DNA of 64,000 nt from JAXLVB01 sp046329195 (GCA_046329195.1 JAXLVB010000002.1:1550001-1614000), one strand, 5' to 3'. Counted from the first letter of the stretch, positions 26,598-35,477 are shown. Numbers and translations are program-made. Notes: a model not told the origin generated them from the sequence alone.

Positions 26598-27377
26598 ATG
26601 AAACGTACCGCACTCATCACCGGCGCATCGCTCGGTTTCGGCGTCGAATTCGCTAAAAATTTTGCCAAAGATGGCCACAACTTAGTACTGGTAGCTCGTA
26701 GCGTTGACAAGCTCAATGCCTTGGCTGCCGAAATCAAATCGCAGTTTGGGGTCGAGGTACTTGTAATGGGTAAAGACCTTAGCAAAATGGAGCAAATCCA
26801 AGCCATTTATGACGAGCTACAAGTCAAAAAAATCCACATTGACTATTTGGTCAACAATGCTGGCTTTGGCGATTATGCGTACTTCCACGAAGCTGATTAT
26901 GCCAAATTGGAACAAATGATTGACCTCAATATCAAGGCATTGACCAAGTTAAGTCATTTGTTTGTGAAGCCGATGGTCGCTAAAGGGTACGGCAAAATCA
27001 TGAACGTAGCCTCTACGGCGGCCTTCCAGCCTGGCCCTACCATGGCCGTGTATTATGCCACCAAAGCATACGTACTTTATCTGGGCGAAGCCATGAAAAA
27101 TGAATTAGAGGGTACAGGCGTAAGTGTAACAACACTTTGCCCGGGAGCCTCCGAAACAGGGTTCCAAAACGCTGCCGACTTGCATGAAAGCAAACTCGTA
27201 AAGGGTAAAAAGCTTCCCACTGCCAAAGAAGTGGCCGATTTTGGATACAAAGCCATGATGAGGGGCGAGATGACGGTAATTCACGGCACAATGAACTGGA
27301 TTAACGCTCAAGCAAGTCGTTTTTTGCCTCGCAACTGGGTATTAAAAGTGGTACGAATGGTACAAGAAAAAGCCTAA
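26598..27377 (+). CDS. Short-chain dehydrogenase/reductase (SDR)
   Basis: A classical SDR of 259 residues: NAD(P)-binding GASLGFGVEFAKNFA near the N-terminus, NNAGFGD around 88-94, the catalytic Ser in VASTAAF, and YYATKAYV with catalytic Tyr and Lys at about 152-156. Members similar in length (DltE/YqjQ type) reduce varied carbonyl substrates; the natural one is unknown. It is the second gene of the TetR-controlled operon, with a four-base gap to the SRPBCC gene. Confidence 0.88.
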   Translation: MKRTALITGASLGFGVEFAKNFAKDGHNLVLVARSVDKLNALAAEIKSQFGVEVLVMGKDLSKMEQIQAIYDELQVKKIHIDYLVNNAGFGDYAYFHEADYAKLEQMIDLNIKALTKLSHLFVKPMVAKGYGKIMNVASTAAFQPGPTMAVYYATKAYVLYLGEAMKNELEGTGVSVTTLCPGASETGFQNAADLHESKLVKGKKLPTAKEVADFGYKAMMRGEMTVIHGTMNWINAQASRFLPRNWVLKVVRMVQEKA

Positions 27378-27381
27378 ATCT

Positions 27382-27810
27382 ATGAAACAATACCACACCC
27401 AAATTGTCATTAATGCGCCTGTTGAGAAAGTTTGGCAAGCGTTGACTGACTTCGATAGCTACCCCACTTGGAATCCCTTAGTGGGTAGCCTCTCGGGCGA
27501 AATGAAGACCGGTGGTACCCTTACAACTTATATTGTACCCCTTCAAAAAACCTATCATCCAACACTATTAGTCTATCAGCCATACGAAGAACTCACATGG
27601 CAAGGCATACAGGGTGCTAAATTTCTGATGGCAGGCAAGCATTATTACAAGCTCAAAAAAATATCTAAAAACCAAACTCAACTGTCTCATGGAGAATGGT
27701 TTACTGGATTAATGGCTTATTTAATTCCAAAAGCTTTGCTCCAAAAGATGGAGGCAGCATTTGTAAATCATAATCAACTGTTGAAGCAACGTATTGAGCA
27801 TGAAAACTAA
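27382..27810 (+). CDS. SRPBCC domain protein (polyketide-cyclase/START-like)
   Basis: The 142-residue protein has the N-terminal start of the SRPBCC fold (IVINAPVEKVWQALTDFDSY-PTWNPLV), a pattern shared by polyketide cyclases and lipid-transfer START-like proteins with a deep hydrophobic pocket. The exact ligand is unknown. It lies four bases after the SDR gene and its last ten bases overlap the next gene's start, indicating translational coupling and a common function. Confidence 0.82.
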   Translation: MKQYHTQIVINAPVEKVWQALTDFDSYPTWNPLVGSLSGEMKTGGTLTTYIVPLQKTYHPTLLVYQPYEELTWQGIQGAKFLMAGKHYYKLKKISKNQTQLSHGEWFTGLMAYLIPKALLQKMEAAFVNHNQLLKQRIEHEN

Positions 27811-28798
27811 AATTTTGATTTATGGAGCAGCGGGTTACATGGGCAAGTTGTTTACCAAACATGCTAAAGCCTACAACCTTCCTATCGTACTGGGCAGCCG
27901 TGAATCCTTTAAAACGAATGAAGAACTTCGAGTTTTTCCGTTGGAAAGTCTCACAAAAATCAAACAACAACTCACTGACATAAAAATAGTTGTAAATTTA
28001 GCTGGGCCTTTTGTGAACACCCAGCACCTCTTCATTGAAGCGTGCTTGGCTACCCACACTCACTACCTAGATATTTCAGGAGAGTATCCAGAATTTGAAT
28101 CGGCGTATGGATTCGATTTTCAAGCAAAGCAAGCGGGCATCATGCTGATGCCCGGAGCGGGTTTTGGCGTAGTACCTACTGATATAGCAGCCAAATTGGT
28201 AGTCCAACAACTCCCCGATGCTACTCACCTGAAGCTTGCCTACGTGACAGTGGGAGGTGCATCAAGAGGTACCCTGAAAACTATATTGAAAGATATTAAC
28301 AAACCTGGCATCCAACTCGTTGAGGGTCAGGCTATAAAAGCCATGCCAGCGCAGTCAGACTTTAGGTTTGAGACCAATAGCCAGTGGCATCGAATAGTGT
28401 ATAATCCTTGGCGGGGTGATTTGTTCACAGCTCAACTTTCGACGGGAATTGGTAATATTGACACTTTTGCCAATTTTCCGGGTTTTGTAGAAAGCATGAT
28501 GAAAGGGCGACTACTGTGGCTCAGGGATTTGATTTTGAAGCACTTCATAAACTTTTTACCCGTAGGGCCTTCTGAAAAAAGCTTGAAGAAAGGTAAAACC
28601 ATCATATATGCAGAAGCAACCAATGCTCATGGTCAAAAAGCTAGTATCAACTTTGAAGGGCCGGAAGCCTATCTTTTCACTGCCCAAACACTCGTTGTAA
28701 TTACCCAACAAATATTAGCAAACAATTTCCAATCAGGCTTCCAGACTCCAAGTATGTATTTACCTCACTTCAACTACCTCATCAAGTTTGAAAAATGA
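27800..28798 (+). CDS. Saccharopine-dehydrogenase-like NADP-binding protein
   Basis: A 332-residue protein with an N-terminal Rossmann motif (ILIYGAAGYMGKLFTKHA) and the region VVNLAGPFVNTQHLFIEACL, then THYLDISGEYPEFES and GIMLMPGAGFGVVPTDIAA, as in trans-acting enoyl reductases and other saccharopine-dehydrogenase-related proteins. It is unlikely to make lysine here; related proteins reduce lipids or unsaturated acyl groups. The ATG at 27800 overlaps the SRPBCC gene by 11 bases. It closes the TetR operon. Confidence 0.8.
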   Translation: MKTKILIYGAAGYMGKLFTKHAKAYNLPIVLGSRESFKTNEELRVFPLESLTKIKQQLTDIKIVVNLAGPFVNTQHLFIEACLATHTHYLDISGEYPEFESAYGFDFQAKQAGIMLMPGAGFGVVPTDIAAKLVVQQLPDATHLKLAYVTVGGASRGTLKTILKDINKPGIQLVEGQAIKAMPAQSDFRFETNSQWHRIVYNPWRGDLFTAQLSTGIGNIDTFANFPGFVESMMKGRLLWLRDLILKHFINFLPVGPSEKSLKKGKTIIYAEATNAHGQKASINFEGPEAYLFTAQTLVVITQQILANNFQSGFQTPSMYLPHFNYLIKFEK

Positions 28799-28835
28799 AG
28801 TGTGCATGAAAAACCGAATAGTATAGCACTCGTAC

Positions 28836-29219
28836 TTACAGTTTACTGAGTACGGTTACTTTACTATACAAATAGTATAAAAGTAGTACGAAGAACAAAA
28901 AAATGAATAAGGGGGAACTGGCAGAAAATGAATCAGTTCCTCTAAAATTACAGTACCAAGCCCCAATCATATTGAAGGTAAAACCTGCAAAAGTCCACTC
29001 TTTGATACGGGGGATGTTGGGTATGTACAAGGCCATCAACCCAAGTGATTTCATCACGGCAGTGAAGCCGAGCAGGTATTCTGGAAGTTTCAATACCTTC
29101 GTAAAATAGGTAATTCCTTCGGGTGATGTCGCAAAACTGGGGATAATAGACGTCAGCATGGCCAATGTAAACAAAACTAATACCACCCAATAGCTGATTT
29201 TTAGATTTTTTGGAGTCAT
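28836..29219 (-). CDS. DoxX-like membrane protein
   Basis: A 127-residue protein with four hydrophobic helices (about 7-29, 42-63, 73-92, 100-121). The segment LPEYLLGFTAVMKSLGLMAL and then KEWTFAGFTFNMIGA match the small DoxX-like membrane family (PF13564 type). Functions are unclear; some relatives serve in quinone or thiol redox chains. It begins six bases after the VOC gene ends, so the two are one transcript. Confidence 0.8.
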   Translation of the reverse strand: MTPKNLKISYWVVLVLFTLAMLTSIIPSFATSPEGITYFTKVLKLPEYLLGFTAVMKSLGLMALYIPNIPRIKEWTFAGFTFNMIGAWYCNFRGTDSFSASSPLFIFLFFVLLLYYLYSKVTVLSKL

Positions 29220-29225
29220 GGTAAA

Positions 29226-29666
29226 TTAGTGATTTTGCTCTGCGTAATTAAACATCCATCGAATGCCATACTTGTCCAAGAAGCTACCCCAATAAGCCCC
29301 CCAAAACATATCTTGCAAGGGCATTACATCCTTAGCTCCATCCGAAAGAGCCGTAAAAAGTCGTTCTGTTTCTTCTCGAGAATCGGGCTCCAAGTTAATT
29401 GAAGTGTTATTACCTATGCGTAGTTGGTGTCCCATGCTTTCGAGCATATCAGTACCCATTAGTTGGGTGCCACCCAAAATAGGCAGGCATATGTGCATGA
29501 CACTATTCTGCTCATTTTCGGGTAAGGCAGGCATTCCATCCTGAGCAGGGATGTCTTTCATGTACATGATAGGCCCAATAAATTCGGTTTGAAAAGCCGA
29601 TTTGTAAAAGTTGAAGGCTTCTTCGGTGTTACTTTGGAAGTTTAAATAGATAGAAACTTTTGCCAT
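29226..29666 (-). CDS. VOC-superfamily protein, PhnB-like
   Basis: About 146 residues. MAKVSIYLNFQSNTEEAFNF begins a vicinal-oxygen-chelate fold of the PhnB/3-demethylubiquinone-methyltransferase-like type; ALPENEQNSVMHICLPILGG and the C-terminal AYWGSFLDKYGIRWMFNY follow the family. The ATG at 29666 is preferred to the longer frame, since homologous proteins begin with the MxKxxxYLNF strand. Whether metal ligands are functional cannot be told. It is followed by the DoxX-like gene and divergent from the GlxA regulator. Confidence 0.82.
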   Translation of the reverse strand: MAKVSIYLNFQSNTEEAFNFYKSAFQTEFIGPIMYMKDIPAQDGMPALPENEQNSVMHICLPILGGTQLMGTDMLESMGHQLRIGNNTSINLEPDSREETERLFTALSDGAKDVMPLQDMFWGAYWGSFLDKYGIRWMFNYAEQNH

Positions 29667-29754
29667 GGTATTACTTGTTAATTGTTGTTTTATTGAGACA
29701 AAGGTCTTACAAAAAACCAACAGTTGAACTGTGCAAAAGCGTCAAGTTAGGGGG

Positions 29755-29785
29755 TTGAAAACGCCAGATAAATTCTTTAGTTTTG
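29755..29785 (+). promoter_or_regulatory. Promoter of the GlxA-like regulator gene
   Basis: A TTG at 29755-29757 and TAGTTTTG at 29778-29785 with a 20-base spacer match the consensus very well. The start codon follows 26 bases later. Confidence 0.65.
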
Positions 29786-29811
29786 CCTAACTAACCATTC
29801 TTATAAAAGCC

Positions 29812-30810
29812 ATGCAAATCTCTGTTTATGTACCTCAGCACGCCGTAATTGAGGCCATTACACCTGCCTACAGAGCTTTCAAAACAGCAAACGACTTTTT
29901 GACTGCTTTCGGGAAAAAGCCACTTTTCAATGTAGAATATGTGGGGCTAAGCCCTTACATTCCAACCAATGATGGCGAATACACGGTTCGGGTAGATAAA
30001 CTACTAAAAGATGTTTCGAAAACGGATTTATTGATTCTCCCAGCATTGTATGGCGACATTTCAATGGCCTTGTCTGCCAATGCAGAAGCCATCCCTCTCA
30101 TTCAGAAATTGTATGACGGAGGAGCTAATCTAGCTAGTTTGTGCATTGGAGCTTTTTTATTGGCTGAAACTGGGCTCGTCAATGGCAAAAAATGTTCAAC
30201 CCATTGGGCTTATTACCAAGAATTTAAGGAACGATACCCACTAGTTGAAGTAGCCGATAGTGCCGTTATCACCGATGAGGGCAACATTTATAGTAGTGGT
30301 GGAGCCAATTCGCTTTGGAATTTGATTTTATATCTCTTAGAAAAATACTCAGACCGAGAAACGGCCATTTTGGTCTCCAAGTATTTTGCCATTGATATTG
30401 ACCGCAACAGTCAAGCTGCCTTTACCATTTTTAAGGGCCAGAAAGACCACCATGACAAGGAAATTTTGAATGCCCAACTCTTTATTGAAGAAAACTACCA
30501 AGACAAAATTACCATAGATGCCCTTGCCGATAGTGTACATGTAAGCAGGCGAACCTTTGAACGGCGGTTTAAACACGCCACTAACAATAATCCTATTGAG
30601 TATTTACAACGAGTACGGATTGAGGCCGCCAAGCGTTTTTTTGAGGCTTCTCGTAAAAATGTCTCCGAAGTGATGTTTGACGTAGGCTATACCGATACCA
30701 AAGCCTTTCGGGATGTTTTCAAGAAATTGACAGGGCTAACGCCAATTGAGTATCGCAATAAGTTTAGTCGAATGGCAGATATTGATGCCGAAGTGGAAAG
30801 CTTTCACTAA
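29812..30810 (+). CDS. GlxA-type AraC family transcriptional regulator
   Basis: A 332-residue two-domain regulator. Residues 1-200 form a DJ-1/PfpI glutamine-amidotransferase-like fold with a Cys at about 111 in ASLCIGAFLLAETGLVNG, and a THW motif downstream. Residues about 225-320 are an AraC-type double helix-turn-helix (ALADSVHVSRRTFERRFKH and FDVGYTDTKAFRDVFKKLTG). Similar proteins activate genes on small-molecule cues. The divergent VOC-DoxX pair is the likely target. It has a good promoter of its own. Confidence 0.88.
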   Translation: MQISVYVPQHAVIEAITPAYRAFKTANDFLTAFGKKPLFNVEYVGLSPYIPTNDGEYTVRVDKLLKDVSKTDLLILPALYGDISMALSANAEAIPLIQKLYDGGANLASLCIGAFLLAETGLVNGKKCSTHWAYYQEFKERYPLVEVADSAVITDEGNIYSSGGANSLWNLILYLLEKYSDRETAILVSKYFAIDIDRNSQAAFTIFKGQKDHHDKEILNAQLFIEENYQDKITIDALADSVHVSRRTFERRFKHATNNNPIEYLQRVRIEAAKRFFEASRKNVSEVMFDVGYTDTKAFRDVFKKLTGLTPIEYRNKFSRMADIDAEVESFH

Positions 30811-30960
30811 ATGGTGGATTGAATTTTTAGTTGAAAACACGAACATCAACGAATTCAAAAAGTCACTTTGTTGGTAGTTTGTTTTAAATGCCATTTCCTG
30901 TTGAGCTGCCAATAATTCCTATTCAGTCAGATTGTACATCAACTAGACGACATTACATTC

Positions 30961-30968
30961 TACCTTTG
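30961..30968 (+). promoter_or_regulatory. -7 promoter box before the LytS-type kinase gene
   Basis: TACCTTTG fits TAnnTTTG and lies 20 bases before the ATG at 30989. The nearest TTG (30932-30934) is 26 bases upstream, longer than usual, so the -33 element is doubtful. Confidence 0.4.
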
Positions 30969-30988
30969 CCCTTTCAATTTATTGTCTT

Positions 30989-31978
30989 ATGGTAAGAAAC
31001 CGTGAGTGGCAGCAATTTGTCTGGGGGGTATCCTTGTTTGTTGCCCTGTTTGTCAATTTTCCGATTATTTTCCTGAACATTCCACGTTTAGAACATTCTC
31101 GGTTGGCTCAGTTCGACATTTTTGCTCAAATTATTATCTGTTTAATCTATTCAGTTCTCCTCATCCGGCTGATTCACCAAGGTTTAAAATCGAAACTTTC
31201 TTTGCTGACCTTATGGTCGCAAATCCTTTTGAGCTTTGTCGTGTTCACTTTCGTGCTCTCAGCAGTTAATATCCTCATCATCAGATTGCCCATTGTAATT
31301 ATACCAACCGTTTTGATGCGAGGGGCTTTAATTGCAGTAATTGCCTATTTTTTTAGTCGGTATATCTCTGAAAACGAGCGTAAAAACGAAATACTTCTTG
31401 AAAATGAGCAGCTTAAACACGAAAACCTTCTGGTACAACTGACATCGCTCAAAAACCAACTAAATCCTCATTTTTTGTTTAATTCGCTCAATACGTTGAG
31501 CTGGCTCATCAACGAAGACAAGGAAAAAAGCCAACAGTACTTACAAAAACTCTCTCAAGTACTTCGGTATTCGTTGAGTATGCAAGAACAGCCGCTGGTT
31601 AGCCTTCAAGAAGAACTCAGCTTGGTTGATAGCTATATATTTTTGCTCCAAATGCGATTTGGTCAGAATTTAAAAATTACCCGATCCATTCGGCAGGTAG
31701 AAAGGTTCCGTATCCCTCCCCTATCCATTCAATTACTGATTGAAAATGCCATCAAACACAATGTAATTTCTGTAGCCAATCCCTTACATATCCAAATCGA
31801 AATCAACACCGAATCAAAGACCATTAAGGTCAGCAATTCGCTCCAATTGAAACCAAACTCTGAAGGCCCAGGCATAGGCTTAGCTAATCTAAATCAGCGC
31901 TTTAAGCTGTTAGCGAATCAAGAAATTGATATTGAGCAGTCAGAAGACTTTATCGTTACCTTACCATTGATTGTATGA
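30989..31978 (+). CDS. LytS/YehU-type sensor histidine kinase
   Basis: A 329-residue membrane kinase. Four hydrophobic helices cover residues about 10-30, 45-62, 72-100 and 104-124, followed by a short coiled coil and the His_kinase domain (PF06580 type): LKNQLNPHFLFNSLNTLSW with phosphoacceptor His161, N-box QLLIENAIKHN around 248-258, and GPGIGLANLNQRF as G-box. It overlaps its response-regulator gene by four bases (ATGA), so they are translated together. No extracytoplasmic sensor domain of note; the signal is probably within the membrane. Confidence 0.9.
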   Translation: MVRNREWQQFVWGVSLFVALFVNFPIIFLNIPRLEHSRLAQFDIFAQIIICLIYSVLLIRLIHQGLKSKLSLLTLWSQILLSFVVFTFVLSAVNILIIRLPIVIIPTVLMRGALIAVIAYFFSRYISENERKNEILLENEQLKHENLLVQLTSLKNQLNPHFLFNSLNTLSWLINEDKEKSQQYLQKLSQVLRYSLSMQEQPLVSLQEELSLVDSYIFLLQMRFGQNLKITRSIRQVERFRIPPLSIQLLIENAIKHNVISVANPLHIQIEINTESKTIKVSNSLQLKPNSEGPGIGLANLNQRFKLLANQEIDIEQSEDFIVTLPLIV

Positions 31979-32730
31979 AGATTGTCATCATCGAAGATGA
32001 ATTGGCAGCAGCCAATCAGTTGAAATATTGGTTAAATTACCTTCAAATTAATCATCAAATTGTAGCTACCATTGATACTGTCTCCGATGGGATTCGGTGG
32101 TTTTTATCCAATGAAAGCCCTGATTTGATTTTTTCGGATATTCAACTGGCGGATGGTCTTTCGTTTGAAATTTTTGAGCAAGTTCAAATCAAAGCACCGC
32201 TGATTTTTACTTCGGCTTATGACGAATACGCCATTCGAGCCTTCAAACACAACAGTGTTGATTACTTGCTTAAACCCATTGAAGCAGAGGCGCTAAAACA
32301 CGCTATCGAAAAGTTTGAACATCAGCAGCTTATTCGGCAGGAAGTACTGCAACACTTAATCCAACAGCATATTTTTACGCCAAAAGCGTTTCGGAAAAGT
32401 TTTTTAGTACGTTATCGAGACAAGTTGCTACCCGTTAAAACTACTGAGTTTGCTTATTTTTTTATTGAAAATGGATTAGTATATGGTCAGTTACATGATT
32501 CACGACGCTTTGTCATAGACCAAAAACTAGAAGACCTTGATAATCAACTGAATCCGAGCGAATTTGTACGTGCCAATCGGCAATTTATCTTGTCACGAGC
32601 ATGTGTGACAGAAATCGAACCCCTTGCCCACAGTAGAGCACTTGTCAAGGTTGTACCCCAAGCTCCTTTTGAAGTAATGATTAGCAAAGAAAAGGTTACT
32701 TCTTTTAAAAAATGGTATGAACAAGGGTAG
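31975..32730 (+). CDS. LytTR-family response regulator
   Basis: A 251-residue protein with a receiver domain (MKIVIIEDEL, phospho-acceptor Asp55 in LIFSDIQLADG, conserved Lys100 in YLLKPIE) and a C-terminal LytTR DNA-binding domain (about 145-248: FLVRYRDKLLPVKTTEFAYF to EVMISKEKVTSF). Proteins of this type bind direct repeats upstream of envelope genes. Directly downstream lie the DUF3500 lipoprotein and HupE-like genes, likely targets (inference). Confidence 0.92.
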   Translation: MKIVIIEDELAAANQLKYWLNYLQINHQIVATIDTVSDGIRWFLSNESPDLIFSDIQLADGLSFEIFEQVQIKAPLIFTSAYDEYAIRAFKHNSVDYLLKPIEAEALKHAIEKFEHQQLIRQEVLQHLIQQHIFTPKAFRKSFLVRYRDKLLPVKTTEFAYFFIENGLVYGQLHDSRRFVIDQKLEDLDNQLNPSEFVRANRQFILSRACVTEIEPLAHSRALVKVVPQAPFEVMISKEKVTSFKKWYEQG

Positions 32731-32839
32731 CTTTTGGCGGTTCACTGCCCATTTTTTCCGTTTCACTTGTAAAACCACTTTTTTGCCCAACCAAGCCCAA
32801 CCACATTCCATCTACTTTTAAACACTAACTCTACACAAC

Positions 32840-34222
32840 ATGAATTTCAAATCTGTTCTTATTAGAGTTGCTGTAGTCACAGCAATCTTAATGGTAGGAT
32901 GTAAAACTACCGAAGAATCAACGCCCACCTCTGCAATTATTACTGCTCTCAACTGTGCTTCTACCACTTTTTCGGCTAATGCCACGGCCGGAACTGCTTA
33001 CACAGGTACTGCAACTGTACCGTACACAGGTGGAAATGGAGCGGCCTATTCGACAGGTTCAGCAGTGTCTTCAACAGGAGTGACTGGCCTGACCGCTACC
33101 CTTTCGGCTGGTACGCTGGCATCGGGGGCTGGATCGGCTATCTTTGCCATCACTGGTACTCCTGCCAGCAGTGGCACGGCTTCTTTTGCCATTACATTAG
33201 GTGGACAATCATGTACCCTCTCCATGACTGTCAGCGCTGGTAGTACTTCTACGGGCGGCACAGCTTGGACAGCAGATACAGATATTGATAATATCGTAAA
33301 AATGGCAGAAGCTTTTAAGGCTACCTTATCAACTAGCCAAGTATCTTCTCTTCAAGATACTTACAACAAAGCACACGCCCAAAAGTGGTCTAATTTGCCT
33401 GAGAGTCTTTACAAAGGTCGCTCAGGTTTGCAGTCGAGTACGTTTAGTACAGCTCAATGGACGGCGTTTTACAATCTTCTAAAAGTAGCTACCAGTACAG
33501 TAGCTAATGAGGGGAATTCCGAATACCTTGCTATTCTAGCTGCCGACGATTGGTTGGGTGCCAACGGTGGAGGCTCTGGCTATGGGTCTGGCAATTACTA
33601 CATTGCTTTTATTGGAACACCGAGTACAACAGGCCTATGGTGTTTGCAAATTGGTGGCCACCACGGAACCATCATCTACACCTATAATGGAGGAAAAATG
33701 ACAGGAGGCACTCCATCGTTCCGTTCAACAGAGCCATTCCCAACCTACACATGGAATAATGTCAATTACAACCCTATTGTCCAAGAAATCACGACTTTAT
33801 CAGCTGTCTTAAAAGGATTAAGTACTGCTGAATTGACTACCGCAAAACGTTCTACTTCCCAAAACGATCTTATTTTAGGCCCTGGCCAAGATGGTAAATT
33901 TCCAACCGCCCGTACGGGGATTCGAGTAGGAGATTTGACTCAAGCTAAGAAAGACTTAGTGTTGGCAGCTATCAAAACCTATACCGATGACCTCGACGAC
34001 AAAGCCTCGGCTGTCATTTACGCCAAGTACAAATCAGAACTAGACAACACGTATGTATCGTATAGTGGTTCTACTGACTTGACTTCTAGTGGTGACTATA
34101 TTTTGATTGATGGCCCCAGCGTTTGGATTGAGTTTTCGATGCAAGGTGGAATTATTGTAAAAAATGCGAATCACCCGCACTCCGTTTGGAGAGATAGAGC
34201 TGCCGATTATGGTGGAAATTAA
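32840..34222 (+). CDS. DUF3500 lipoprotein with N-terminal Ig-like segment
   Basis: A 460-residue exported lipoprotein. The signal peptide ends in the lipobox MVGC, with lipid-anchor Cys21. Residues about 34-132 are Thr/Ser/Gly-rich and look like an immunoglobulin-like adhesin repeat (GTPASSGTASFAITLGG-QSCTLSMTV), with Cys39 and Cys125 able to form a disulphide. From about 145 to the end runs a DUF3500 domain: WTAFYNLLKVATS, YYIAFIGTPSTTGLWCLQIG followed by GHHGTIIY, FRSTEPFPTY and WIEFSMQGG. DUF3500 has no known activity. A hairpin at 34235 follows, and the HupE/UreJ gene begins within it. It sits behind a LytS/LytTR pair. Confidence 0.85.
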   Translation: MNFKSVLIRVAVVTAILMVGCKTTEESTPTSAIITALNCASTTFSANATAGTAYTGTATVPYTGGNGAAYSTGSAVSSTGVTGLTATLSAGTLASGAGSAIFAITGTPASSGTASFAITLGGQSCTLSMTVSAGSTSTGGTAWTADTDIDNIVKMAEAFKATLSTSQVSSLQDTYNKAHAQKWSNLPESLYKGRSGLQSSTFSTAQWTAFYNLLKVATSTVANEGNSEYLAILAADDWLGANGGGSGYGSGNYYIAFIGTPSTTGLWCLQIGGHHGTIIYTYNGGKMTGGTPSFRSTEPFPTYTWNNVNYNPIVQEITTLSAVLKGLSTAELTTAKRSTSQNDLILGPGQDGKFPTARTGIRVGDLTQAKKDLVLAAIKTYTDDLDDKASAVIYAKYKSELDNTYVSYSGSTDLTSSGDYILIDGPSVWIEFSMQGGIIVKNANHPHSVWRDRAADYGGN

Positions 34223-34234
34223 TGTTCACACCAC

Positions 34235-34267
34235 AGCCCCCCAACCCCCAATGGGGGGGCTTTTTTT
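34235..34267 (+). terminator. Rho-independent terminator overlapping the HupE start codon
   Basis: AGCCCCCC (34235-34242) pairs with GGGGGGCT (34254-34261) around an 11-base loop, followed by seven T. It ends 12 to 45 bases after the DUF3500 stop. The ATG at 34251 for the next gene lies at the edge of the loop, so the hairpin could also mask the start codon. Confidence 0.75.
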
Positions 34268-35477
34268 ACTTTACTACTGCCTCCGTTTGGTTCTATCTGT
34301 GGTAGTTGCCGCTTGGGGTTGTGGCAGTATGGCCGTAGCGCACCCTATGCCTAACTCGATGGTGGTGATGAATCTCCATGAAAAACAAATTTCGGGCGAG
34401 ATTCAACTACCACTCAATGAGTTACAGTCGGCCATTGGCATGGGGGTTAATGACCATTCGGAGCAACTTGTTGAGCGTTTGGGTGATTCCTTGAGATGGT
34501 ATTTGAGCCAACACATTCGCCCACGGACTTTCGACGGAAAGCCTTGGATGGTAACGCTGGGCAAGATGCGAGTGGTTCATTCGACAAGCGAAATTTCTGG
34601 CGACTACAACGAGTTAGTGGTTGAGTTTACGATAGCACCGCCTCAACATTATGACCTACGCAACTTCTACTTTGATTATGATGTCATTGTACATCAGGCA
34701 ATTACGCACAAGATTTTGATTTCTATCAAGCAAGATTGGCAACAAGGTCTTGTTTCAGAAGACAGCACCTTACAGCAAGTGGGTGTGATTGAGCTGGATG
34801 TTCCGACCGGAACTATCAAGCCCTTTCAGATAAGTTTGCAACAAGGGAGTGCGTGGAAAGGATTCAAAAACATGGTAGCACTTGGCGTATCGCATATTGT
34901 TGAAGGTACAGACCATATCTTGTTTTTACTCACGCTGTTGCTCCCAGCCATGCTATTGGTCGAAAATAAACGTTGGGGCAATACCCTCGCCATCAAACCC
35001 AGCCTACTCCATCTCCTCCGAATCGTCACTGCTTTTACGGTTGGGCATTCACTCACTTTGCTGTTGGGCACGGTGCAATGGCTGCATTTTCCGAGCAAAC
35101 CCATCGAAGTATTCATTGCCATCACTATTTTGGTATCTGCTTTTCATGCTTTTCGGCCTGTCTATCCCAAGCGGGAAGTGCTGATTGCAGGAGCTTTTGG
35201 CTTAGTGCATGGGCTTGCTTTTGCCGAAACCTTGACGAATCTTCAGCTTTCTACTAGTCAGCTAGCACTCAGTATTTTAGGCTTTAATGTGGGTATTGAG
35301 CTGATGCAATTGTTCATCATTGTATTGATATTCCCTATCCTTTTGGTATTATCTCGTACTCGTTTTTACCCCTATATTCGCCAAGTTGGGGCTGTTGTCA
35401 TGATGATTTTAGCAACGGCTTGGATGATAGAGCGCATTCAGGATGAACCTAATTTCATTACGGCTTGGCTGGCTTAG
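34251..35477 (+). CDS. HupE/UreJ-2 family membrane protein
   Basis: About 408 residues. The ATG at 34251 yields a hydrophobic signal segment (LRLVLSVVVAAWGCGSMAVA) and cleavage before HPMPNS, where the mature N-terminal His is typical of the family. An extracytoplasmic beta domain (to about residue 200) precedes six or seven helices with GVSHIVEGTDHILFLLTLLL, TVGHSLTLLLG and FGLVHGLAFAETL; these His-containing motifs suggest metal binding in the membrane. HupE/UreJ proteins transport nickel or cobalt in some bacteria, but this long two-domain type is uncharacterised. It follows the DUF3500 lipoprotein by 28 bases. Confidence 0.85.
   Translation: MGGLFLLYYCLRLVLSVVVAAWGCGSMAVAHPMPNSMVVMNLHEKQISGEIQLPLNELQSAIGMGVNDHSEQLVERLGDSLRWYLSQHIRPRTFDGKPWMVTLGKMRVVHSTSEISGDYNELVVEFTIAPPQHYDLRNFYFDYDVIVHQAITHKILISIKQDWQQGLVSEDSTLQQVGVIELDVPTGTIKPFQISLQQGSAWKGFKNMVALGVSHIVEGTDHILFLLTLLLPAMLLVENKRWGNTLAIKPSLLHLLRIVTAFTVGHSLTLLLGTVQWLHFPSKPIEVFIAITILVSAFHAFRPVYPKREVLIAGAFGLVHGLAFAETLTNLQLSTSQLALSILGFNVGIELMQLFIIVLIFPILLVLSRTRFYPYIRQVGAVVMMILATAWMIERIQDEPNFITAWLA

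Noticed and set aside
27800..28798. Lysine-pathway saccharopine dehydrogenase
   Set aside because: The gene sits with an SDR and SRPBCC protein and lacks the C-terminal catalytic domain pattern of true saccharopine dehydrogenases; the enoyl-reductase-like reading is preferred.
32930..33240. DNA-level tandem repeat in the Ser/Thr-rich part of the DUF3500 gene
   Set aside because: The segment is of biased composition but no repeat unit recurs exactly; it reads as a single Ig-like module.
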